Of a stretch of 64,000 nt of DNA, positions 34,350 to 44,420 are shown piece by piece. Under the pieces are notes generated by a model. It saw only the letters and a list, made by a program, of their open reading frames with translations, ran no database searches and had not been told where the DNA came from. The translations under genes and the position numbers were made by a program. The DNA is taken from the NCBI RefSeq assembly GCF_038502225.1, contig NC_091300.1:43160532-43224531 (forward strand). Reading direction: 5' to 3'. Every line of letters begins with the position of its first letter. The stretch's first letter is position 1. The DNA comes from Cherax quadricarinatus. Lineage: Eukaryota; Arthropoda; Malacostraca; Decapoda; Parastacidae.

Positions 34350-34769
34350 GACCACACAAAAATATTAGTTTTCTCTTGCGACGAGGTACAACTGAATGTG
34401 ACTAAGACGTGCCCAAACCAGAGGTAGAAGGCTAATTGATCAAAGCCATAGAATTCTTCATTCCCACTTCCATCAGAGTCAGAACTATCAGTTACGAAGA
34501 GGAGAGTCCCAATTCGCCTCAGAGTGAGAGCTGCCTTGTGGCGAGGTATAGTGAACAAAGGCTACCGAGGCAGTGTGTCCATAATGCCATGCGGACGCCT
34601 AGAATTTTTGTTTATGGCACACACACACACCATGCAGACCCGTTCTGTCAGATGTAGGCCTACCAGCCTTCTCGCACTAAATTTAACGCCGCTAGAATTT
34701 TGGCATAGATCTATGGTTTGGACCCTCAACGTATAGCCGTAGATCGACGGCACGGACCCTGAAAGGGCC
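34350..34769 (-). pseudogene. piggyBac remnant P2: N-terminus and 5' terminal region
   Basis: The minus-strand frame 34334-34558 encodes TLRRIGTLLFVTDSSDSDGS, clearly related to the P1 N-terminus (TPRRIGMLLFPSDSS). The upstream region to 34769 has the beta-type end: CCGTAGATCGACGG then CGGACCCTGAAAGGG. The catalytic region is gone. It shows that the beta MITEs also had a transposase-bearing relative. Confidence 0.8.
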
Positions 34770-34770
34770 A

Positions 34771-35813
34771 AATTTCAAAGTGTGTACCAGGGTCCAAGAA
34801 TTTTCAAAAAATAATTTTGTTATTTTTTCTTATGAAATGGTAGAGAATCTTTTTCTGAAGGTAATAAAACAAAAACTACAAAATTTGATGGAAAACTGAC
34901 GAAATTATGCTCTCGCGAATTTTGATGTGTCGGCGATATTTACGCATCGGCGATTTTGCCGACTTTGACTCCCATTTTAGGCCAATGACAGTATTCCAGT
35001 CAACCAAATTCTTAGCTATTTCACTAGTATTACTTCTATTCTATCGATTGAGCACAAGAAATCGCCAAGTCAACTGTTTCAACAACAAAATAAAGTGATT
35101 GGAAATTGGTAATTTGGCCAATTTAACGCAAAGTTCAAAATAGTGTCCAGAATAAACAATGCAAGCATTCCTGGCACTAATTTAACATTTCCTCTGTTCA
35201 TTAGTTATGTTTTCAGGCTTTACAAATGAATTCCATTTTGATTTTTTATTCACATAATGAATTTTTATTCAAACCAAAAAATAGAAGATTTACTGTTATG
35301 CAATACTGTAATATTTGTATAAATAATATCACCACATTTGTGAATGTTTATTAGACCCACTAGCTGTCATGTATTAGACTTGTGAGGTCATTTGTTTACT
35401 CTTGAACATTGGCAAAAATTTAACATTTCTGCTACTTAGAGCTCAGTTTCAAGCCATTTCCATTACTAAAACCAATCAAAATCATCTCTATTTCTGTAGT
35501 ATATCTTCCATTCTATCAAATGAGACCAAGAAATTGCAAATACAACTATAAAAGACATACGAAAAAACATGGCAAAGCCGATGTTTTAATCGAAAATTAC
35601 GGCCTCAGTTTTTTTTCTCTGATTATGCACTGTGTGCTGCAGAATTTTTGTTTTATGTAGTGCACACATACCACATATATGTATTCTCTCATATCTAGGC
35701 CCAAATTTACTGCTCACAGCTTATCAGAGTGAGCTGAGCTCATGGCATAGATCTACGGTTTGGACCCTGAACATAAAGGCCTAGATCTACGGCACGGACC
35801 CTGAAAGGGTTAA
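34771..35813. mobile_element. TTAA MITE, subfamily beta, second copy
   Basis: Colinear with 17828-18909. The right end GGACCCTGAAAGGGTTAA is at 35796-35813, with a mutated palindrome (CCTAGATCTACGG) and a second slot ATAGATCTACGG. The left terminus runs into the P2 end and its TTAA is not preserved, so the left boundary is approximate. Confidence 0.78.
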
Positions 35814-35878
35814 GGGACTTCAATCTTTCTTCATATGGAAGATTTCTAATGCTAAGTATTAACTTCGTCATTCGTCGC
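35814..35878 (-). pseudogene. Scrap of a LINE reverse transcriptase
   Basis: The minus strand encodes MTKLILSIRNLPYEERLKSL, a block common in CR1/Jockey-type reverse transcriptases. The fragment is bounded on both sides by TTAA elements. Confidence 0.65.
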
Positions 35879-36531
35879 TTAACCCTTTCAGGGTTGACAG
35901 ATATTTTTTTTTTTTTATAAATATTATAGGCTAAACAAAAATTTTTTACCATCAATACTTACCGAGATATGGAGGCGTGAAGTTGACAGAAAATGACAGG
36001 CATACGGCAACATCACTGACTGCTGGTCACCCGATTTTAGTTTACAGTGGAACCTCTACTTACGAGTTTAATCCATTCCATGACCTTGCTCGCAACTGGA
36101 TTTGCTTGTTTGCAGAGTTAATTTTCCTTATTTAAATTAATTGAAATGGAATTAATTCATTCCAGTGGAATTCCAGGCACGAGAAAATACTTTAATGATT
36201 TCCCTAATATCAACTCTACAGCTTATTTATCACAATACATGTAATATGACATAATAAATAATATTAATAACATAGAAACATGATATATACACTAGAATGA
36301 ATAAAATACAAGTCATTAGGTATGTGGCTAGTGGTGGTAACCGCGCCATTGTTGTCGGGGTTTGTAGGGTCACCACAGCGGCCATTCCTGCTCCTGACTA
36401 CATGTGTAGAGAACCTAGGATAACCCAAAAAAGTCAGACAGAGTGACTTATAAGTGCTACACTCTTAATGCTATACTTAATTGCTACACTCTTAATGCTA
36501 TACTTAATTGCTACACTCTTAATGCTACACT

Positions 36532-39500
36532 TTGCCACTGCTGCTTCATGTTGTCTGCCACTGCTACCTCATGATGTCTGCCACTGCTCCTTCATGTTGT
36601 CTGCCACTGCTACCTCATGATATCTGCCACTGCTGCTTCATGTTGTCTGCCAGTGCTACCACATGATGTCTGCCACTGCTGCTTCATGTTGTCTGCCACT
36701 GCTGCTTCATGTTGTCTGCCACTGCTACCACATGATGTCTGCCACTGCTGCTTCATGTTGTCTGCCACTGCTGCTTCATGTTGTCTGTCACTGGTACCTC
36801 ATGTTGTCTGTCACTGCTGCTTCATGTTGTCTGCCACTGCTACCTCATGTTGTCTGCCACTACTGCTTCATGCTGTCTGCCACTGCTGCTTCATGTTGTC
36901 TGCCACTGTTGCTTCATGTTGTCTGTCACTGCTGCTTCATGTTGTCTGCCACTGCTACCTCATGATGTCTGCCACTGCTGCTTCATATTGTCTGCCACTG
37001 CTACCTCATGATGTCTGCCACTGCTACCTCATGATGTCTGCCACTGCTACCTCATGATATCTGCCACTGCTGCTTCATGTTGTCTGCCACTGCTACCACA
37101 TGATGTCTGCCACTGCTGCTTCATGTTGTCTGCCACTGCTGCTTCATGTTGTCTGTCACTGGTACCTCATGTTGTCTGTCACTGCTGCTTCATGTTGTCT
37201 GCCACTGCTACCTCATGTTGTCTGCCACTACTGCTTCATGCTGTCTGCCACTGCTGCTTCATGTTGTCTGCCACTGCTGCTTCATGTTGTCTGTCACTGC
37301 TGCTTCATGTTGTCTGCCACTGCTACCTCATGATGTCTGCCACTGCTGCTTCATATTGTCTGCCACTGCTACCTCATGATGTCTGCCACTGCTACCTCAT
37401 GATGTCTGCCACTGCTACCTCATGATGTCTGCCACTGCTGCTTCATGTTGTCTGTCACTGCTACCTCATGTTGTCTGCCACTGCTGCTTCATGTTGTCTG
37501 CCACTGCTACCTCATGTTGTCTGCCACTGCTGCTTCATGTTGTCTGTCACTGCTGCTTCATGTTGTCTGTCACTGTTGCTTCATGTTGTCTGCCACTGCT
37601 GCTTCATGTTGTCTGCCACTGCTGCTTCATGTTGTCTGCCACTGCTACCTCATGATGTCTGCCACTGCTGCTTCATGTTGTCTGACACTGCTGCTTCATG
37701 TTGTCTGTCACTGCTGCTTCATGTTGTCTGACACTGCTGCTTCATGTTGTCTGCCACTGCTACCTCATGATGTCTGCCACTGCTGCATCATATTGTCTGC
37801 CACTGCTACCTCATGATGTCTGTCACTGCTGCATCATATTGTCTGCCACTGCTACCTCATGATGTCTGCCACTGCTGCTTCATGTTGTCTGCCACTGCTG
37901 CTTCATGTTGTCTGCCACTGCTACCTCATGAAGTCTGCCACTGCTGCTTCATGTTGTCTGTCACTGCTGCTTCATGTTGTCTGCCACTGCTACCTCATGA
38001 TGTCTGCCACTGCTGCTTCATGTCTGCCACTGCTGCTTCATGTTGTCTGCCACTGCTACCTCATGATGTCTGCCACTGCTGCTTCATGTTGTCTGCCACT
38101 GCTGCTTCATGTTGTCTGCCACTGCTACCTCATGTTGTCTGCCACTGCTGCTTCATGTTGTCTGCCACTGCTGCTTCATGTTGTCTGTCACTGCTGCTTC
38201 ATATTGTCTGCCACTGCTACCTCATGTTGTCTGCCACTGCTACCTCATGTTGTCTGCCACTGCTGCTTCATGTTGTCTGCCACTGCTGCTTCATGTTGTC
38301 TGCCACTGCTGCTTCATGTTGTCTGCCACTGCTACCTCATGATGTCTGCCACTGCTGCTTCATGTTGTCTGACACTGCTGCTTCATGTTGTCTGTCACTG
38401 CTGCTTCATGTTGTCTGACACTGCTGCTTCATGTTGTCTGCCACTGCTACCTCATGATGTCTGCCACTGCTGCATCATATTGTCTGCCACTGCTACCTCA
38501 TGATGTCTGTCACTGCTGCATCATATTGTCTGCCACTGCTACCTCATGATGTCTGCCACTGCTGCTTCATGTTGTCTGCCACTGCTGCTTCATGTTGTCT
38601 GCCACTGCTGCTTCATGTTGTCTGCCACTGCTACCTCATGAAGTCTGCCACTGCTGCTTCATGTTGTCTGTCACTGCTGCTTCATGTTGTCTGCCACTGC
38701 TACCTCATGATGTCTGCCACTGCTGCTTCATGTCTGCCACTGCTGCTTCATGTTGTCTGTCACTGCTACCTCATGATGTCTGCCACTGCTGCTTCATGTT
38801 GCCTGCCACTGCTACCTCATGATGTCTGCCACTGCTGCTTCATGTTGTCTGTCACTGCTGCTTCATGTTGTCTGCCACTGCTACCTCATGTTGTCTGCCA
38901 CTGCTGCTTCATGTTGTCTGTCACTGCTGCTTCATGTTGTCTGTCACTGCTACCTCATGTTGTCTGTCACTGCTGCTTCATGTTGTCTGCCACGCTGCTT
39001 CATGTTGTCTGCCACTGCTGCTTCATGTTGTCTGCCACTGCTGCTTCATGTTGCCTGCCACTGCTGCTTCATGTTGTCTGTCACTGCTGCTTCATGTTGT
39101 CTGCCATTGCTACCTCATGTTGTCTGCCACTGCTGCTTCATGTTGTCTGTCACTGCTGCTTCATGTTGTCTGCCACTGCTACCTCATGTTGTCTGCCACT
39201 GCTACCTCATGTTGTCTGCCACTGCTACCTCATGTTGTCTGCCACTGCTACCTCATGTTGTCTGTCACTGCTGCTTCATGTTGTCTGTCACTGCTGCTTC
39301 ATGTTGTCTGCCACTGCTACCTCATGTTGTCTGTCACTGCTGCTTCATGTTGTCTGTCACTGCTGCTTCATGTTGTCTGCCACTGCTACCTCATGTTGTC
39401 TGTCACTGCTGCTTCATGTTGTCTGCCACTGCTACCTCATGTTGTCTGCCACTGCTGCTTCATGTTGTCTGCCACTGCTACCTCATAATGTCTGCCACTG

Positions 39501-39660
39501 CTGCTTCATGTTGTCTGCCACTGCTACCCCATGATGTCTGTCACTGTTGCTTCATGTTGTCTGTCACTGCTGCTTCATGTTGTCTGCCACTGCTACCTCA
39601 TAATGTCTGCCACTGCTGCTTCATGTTGTCTGCCACTGCTACCTCATGATGTCTACCACT
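36532..39660. repeat. 3.1-kb minisatellite, 23-bp unit, about 136 copies
   Basis: The unit contains TCTGCCACTGCTGCTTCATG plus TTG; common variants are GCTACCTCATGA and TGTCACTG. Large internal duplications are visible: a block repeats after 437 bp (19 units; 36617 and 37054), and another after 687 bp (30 units minus a shared 3-bp deletion; 37813 and 38500). Long plus-strand frames here come from the lack of stops and are not genes. Confidence 0.97.
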
Positions 39661-39961
39661 GATGTCCCCAAAAACCGAACATTTCTGCTATTTTGAGCTC
39701 ACTTTCAAGGTACTTTTCATCGTGAAACCAATTAAAATCATATTTATTTTTGTAGTATATCTTCCATTCTATCATATGAGACCAAATAAAACAAGAATAC
39801 AACCATAAAAGCCATACAAAAATATACCGCTAAGGGGAGGCTAATGGCTGAGAAGTGAACTCCGTTATTTATGGTCTGATTTCTTTCATTTTTGGTGTAT
39901 GTTAAGAAGCATCTTTTCATCATACATTGCCCAAGTTTCAATAAGATAGTCCAACAAGCAA

Positions 39962-40025
39962 CTGAGATCCAATTTCCTAGATCAAGAGCAAGAGCCCCTC
40001 ACCAGTGACAATTAACCTCCCTTGA
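39962..40025 (-). mobile_element. SINE-like repeat S fragment inside T4
   Basis: Antisense copy with GATCCAATTTCCTAGATCAA and AACCTCCCTTGAGG. It lies at the same place in the Tigger sequence as the copy at 32519, just after a GCGAGC or GTGAGC motif, so both Tigger copies probably descend from one that already held it. Confidence 0.7.
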
Positions 40026-40367
40026 GGCCCGCTCGCATCTGGAAATTTTGTTCGTGTCTGGAAGCAAACAATCGACCAAGCAGCTGCTCGTATCCGGAAA
40101 AACTCACACCTGGATGCACTTGTAAGTAGAGGTTCCACTGTATTTAGTTTTTTTGGCATTATTTTCAATTATTTTTTTTCTTCAAATAACTTTTATGGCC
40201 TGTGAGACCAATATGAGCACTCTTTTGTAAGTTTTTCTCATTATTTACTACACAATAACTCCACAAACACTGTTGTCATTATATTGTTTATAAAAGCTTA
40301 CACACACAAACGATATAAAATGTTTATTACTATTTTTCTATACGTATTTTATATACACATATACAAT

Positions 40368-40782
40368 GGAAGGAAGGCGGGGTAGGGGTCGGCCTAGGAA
40401 AGGTTGGAGAGAGGGGGTAAAGGAGGTTTTGTGTGCGAGGGGCTTGGACTTCCAGCAGGTATGCATGAGCGTGTTTGATAGGAGTGAATGGAGACAAATG
40501 GTTTTTAATACTTGACGTGCTGTTGGAGTGTGAGCAAAGTAACATTTATGAAGGGGTTCAGGGAAACCGGCAGGCCGGACTTGAGTCCTGGAGATGGGAA
40601 ATACAGTGCCTGCACTCTGAAGGAGGGGTGTTAATGTTGCAGTTTAAAAACTGTAGTGTAAAGCACCCTTCTGGCAAGACAGTGATGGAGTGAATGATGG
40701 TGAAACTTTTTCTTTTTCGGGCCACCCTGCCTTGGTGGGAATCGGCAAGTGTGATAATAAAAAAAAAAAAAAAAAAAAAAAA
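40368..40782 (+). mobile_element. Short 5'-truncated LINE A copy with 7-bp duplication
   Basis: Contains only the last part of the ORF (GRGRPRKGWREGVKE region), the 3' region and a long poly-A. ATACAAT flanks it at 40361-40367 and 40783-40789. It sits immediately upstream of the B3 5' end. The tail GGCCACCCTGCCTTGGTGGG is complete. Confidence 0.9.
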
Positions 40783-41547
40783 ATACAATCATAGTAGGCT
40801 GATAGACAGCAACCGCCCAGGGAGGTACTACCATCCTGCCAAGTGAGTGTAAAACGGAAACCTGTAATTGTTTAACATGATGGTAGGATTGCTGGTGTCT
40901 TTTTTTCTGTCTCACAAACATGCAAGATTTCAGGTATGTCTTGCTACTACTACTTACACTTAGGTCACACTACACATACATGTACATGTTTATTTATACA
41001 CACTCATCTGAGTTTTCTTTGATTTTATCTTAATAGTTCTGGGTCTTATTACTTTTCCTTTTATATCCATGGGGAAGTGGAATTAGAATCTTTCCTCCGT
41101 AAGCCATGCGTGTTGTAAAAGTCAACTAAAATACCGGGAACAATGGGCTAGTAACCCCTTTTCCTGTAATAATTACTAAAAAGAATAAGAAGAAAACTGT
41201 CAAAATGGGAAGTCTGAATGTGCATGGATGTTGTGCAAATGATAAGAAAGAGATGATTGTGGATGTTATGAATGAGAAGAAACTGGATGTCCTGGCTTTA
41301 AGTGAAACAAAGCTGAAGGGGGTAGGAGAGTTTCAGTGGAGAGGAATAAATGGGATTAGGTCAGGGGTTTCAAATAGAGTTAGAGCTAAAGAAGGAGTAA
41401 GAATAATGTTGAAGGGTAAGCTATGGCAGGAAAAGAGGGACTATAAATGTATTAATTCAAGGATTATGTAGAGTAAAATAAAGGTTGGATGTGAAAAGTG
41501 GGTTATAGTAAGCATATATGCACCTGGAGAAGAGACAAGTGTAGAAG

Positions 41548-41717
41548 ATTTTTATATAATTATAATTATAATCATGGGGAGCGCTAAACCCGTAGGATTA
41601 TACAGCGCATGTGGGGGGATGGAAGGTATTCAGGTTCAATTCAGGGAACCGGAGCACAGATCCAATTCCCTAGATCAAGAGCCCCTCACCTACGTCAAGG
41701 AACCTCCCTTGAGGGGG
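41548..41717 (-). mobile_element. SINE-like repeat S, 170 bp, with 11-bp duplication
   Basis: AAGTGTAGAAG flanks it at 41537-41547 and 41718-41728. Read on the minus strand, the head is CCCCCTCAAGGGAGGTTCC, the middle has GGGTTTAGCGCTCCCCATG, and the tail is an ATTATAATTAT-type run followed by ATATAAAAAT. Target duplication and AT-rich tail suggest retroposition. No RNA polymerase III promoter could be assigned with confidence. Confidence 0.82.
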
Positions 41718-44420
41718 AAGTGTAGAAGAGAGAGAGAGATTTTGAGAAATGTTGAGTGAATGCGTGGGGAGTTTTGAACCAAGTGTGAGAGTAATGGTGG
41801 TTGGGGATTTCAATGCTAAAGTGGGCAAAAATGTTGAGGAGGGAGTAGTAGGTAAATTTGGGGTGCCAGGGGTAAACGAAAATGGGGAGCCTTTAATTGA
41901 GCTATGTGTAGAAAGAGGTTTAGTAATAATACATATTTTATGAAGAAGAGGATAAATAAAAATACAAGGTAGTAGGTTGATAGACAACAACCACCCAGGG
42001 AAGTACTACCGTCCTGCCAGATGACTGTGAAACAGAAACCTGTAACTGTTTTGCATGATGGTAGGATTGCTGGTTTCTTTTTCTGTCTCATAAACACGCT
42101 AGATAACAGGGATATCTTGCTACTCCTACTTACACTTTGGTCACACTTCACAGACACACACATGCATATATATATATATACATACATCTAGGTTTTTCTC
42201 CTTTTTCTAAATAGCTCTTGTTCTTTATTTCTTCTATTGTCCATGGGGAAGTGGAAAAGAATCTTTCCTCCGTAAGCCATGCGTGTCGTATGAGGCGACT
42301 AAAATGCCGGAAGCAATGGGCTAGTAACCCCTTCTCCTGTAGACATTTACTAAAAAAGAGAAGAAGAAAAACTATAAAACTGGGATGCTTAAATGTGCAT
42401 GGATGTAGTGCGGATGACAAGAAACAGACGATTGCTGATGTTATGAATGAAAAGAAGTTGGATGTCCTGGCCCTAAGCGAAACAAAGCTGAAGGGGGTAG
42501 GAGAGTTTCAGTGGGGGGAAATAAATGGGATTAAATCTGGAGTATCTGAGAGAGTTAGAGCAAAGGAAGGGGTAGCAGTAATGTTGAATGATCAGTTATG
42601 GAAGGAGAAAAGAGAATATGAATGTGTAAATTCAAGAATTATGTGGATTAAAGTAAAGGTTGGATGCGAGAAGTGGGTCATAATAAGCGTGTATGCACCT
42701 GGAGAAGAGAGGAATGCAGAGGAGAGAGAGAGATTTTGGGAGATGTTAAGTGAATGTATAGGAGCCTTTGAACCAAGTGAGAGAGTAATTGTGGTAGGGG
42801 ACCTGAATGCTAAAGTAGGAGAAACTTTTAGAGAGGGTGTGGTAGGTAAGTTTGGGGTGACAGGTGTAAATGATAATGGGAGCCCTTTGATTGAACTTTG
42901 TATAGAAAGGGGTTTAGTTATAGGTAATACATATTTTAAGAAAAAGAGGATAAATAAGTATACAAGATATGATGTAGGGCGAAATGGCAGTAGTTTGTTG
43001 GATCATGTATTGGTAGATAAAAGACTGTTGAGTAGACTTCAGGATGTACATGTTTATAGAGGGGCCACAGATATATCAGATCACTTTCTAGTTGTAGCTA
43101 CACTGAGAGTAAAAGAAAGATGGGATACAAGGAGAATAGAAGCATCAGGGAAGAGAGAGGTGAAGGTTTATAAACTAAAAGAGGAGGTAGTTAGGGTAAG
43201 ATATAAACAGCTATTGGAGGATAGATGGGCTAATGAGAGCATAGGCAATGAGGTCAAAGAGGTATGGGGTAGGTTTAAAAATGTAGTGTTAGAGTGTTCA
43301 GCAGAAGTTTGTGGTTACAGGAAAGTGGGTGCGGGAGGGAAGAGGAGCGATTGGTGGAATGATGATGTAAAGAGAGTAGTAAGGGAGAAAAAGTTAGCAT
43401 ATGAGAAGTTTTTACAAAGTAGAAGTGATGCAAGGAGGGAAGAGTATATGGAGAAAAAGAGAGAGGTTAAGAGAGTGGTGAAGCAATGTAAAAAGAGAGC
43501 AAATGAGAGTGGGTGAGATGTTATCAACAAATTTTGTTGAAAATAAGAAAAAGTTTTGGAGTGAGATTAACAAGTTAAGAAAGCCTAGAGAACAAATGGA
43601 TTTGTCAGTTAAAAATAGGAGAGGAGAGTTATTAAATGGAGAGTTAGAGGTATTGGGAAGATGGAGGGAATATTTTGAGAAATTGTTAAATGTTGATGAA
43701 GATAGGGAAGCGGTGATTTCGTGTATAGGACAGGGAGGAATAACATCTTGTAGGAGTGAGGAAGAGCCAGTTGTGAGTGTGGGGGAAGTTCGTGAGGCAG
43801 TAGGTAAAATGAAAGGGGGTAAGGCAGCTGGGATTGATGGGATAAAGATAGAAATGTTAAAAGCAGGTGGGGATATAGTTTTGGAGTGGTTGGTGAAATT
43901 ATTTAATAAATGTATGGAAGAGGGTAAGGTACCTAGGGATTGGCAGAGAGCATGCATAGTTCCTTTGTATAAAGGCAAAGGGGATAAAAGAGAGTGCAAA
44001 AATTATAGGGGGATAAGTCTGCTGAGTATACCTGGTAAAGTGTATGGTAGAGTTATTATTGAAAGAATTAAGAGTAAGACGGAGAATAGGATAGCAGATG
44101 AACAAGGAGGCTTTAGGAAAGGTAGGGGGTGTGTGGACCAGGTGTTTACAGTGAAACATATAATTATTTTTTTTTTTATTATCACACCGGCCGATTCCCA
44201 CCAAGGCAGGGTGGCCCGAAAAAGAAAAACTTTCACCATCATTCACTCCATCACTGTCTTGCCAGAAGGGTGCTTTACACTACAGTTTTTAAACTGCAAC
44301 ATTAACACCCCTCCTTCAGAGTGCAGGCACTGTACTTCCCATCTCCAGGACTCAAGTCCGGCCTGCCGGTTTCCCTGAATCCCTTCATAAATGTTACTTT
44401 GCTCACACTCCAACAGCACG

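Larger units (their letters stand above)
36045..40140. mobile_element. Tigger-type element T4 filled by a minisatellite
   Basis: Flanked by TA. The inverted ends are identical over CAGTGGAACCTCTACTTAC. Left flank 36045-36531 holds a TAGAGAACCTAGGATAACCC block in antisense. A 3.1-kb array follows, then a MITE-interior block (39665-39830), a GAAGTGAACTCC block (39854), an antisense SINE-like piece (39962-40025) and the right end. No transposase is visible. Confidence 0.82.
35879..40360. mobile_element. TTAA element left end, split by Tigger T4
   Basis: TTAACCCTTTCAGGGTTGAC at 35879-35898 opens an element unlike the alpha and beta interiors. T4 interrupts it at TA (36043-36044 and 40141-40142). 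Sequence continues from 40143 to 40360, but no right TTAA end is seen before LINE A and B sequence begins. Confidence 0.55.

Noticed and set aside
36617..39649. Plus-strand frames of SATAASCCLPLL-type repeats
   Set aside because: These are products of the 23-bp minisatellite. Several frames are open at once and they shift with every unit indel.
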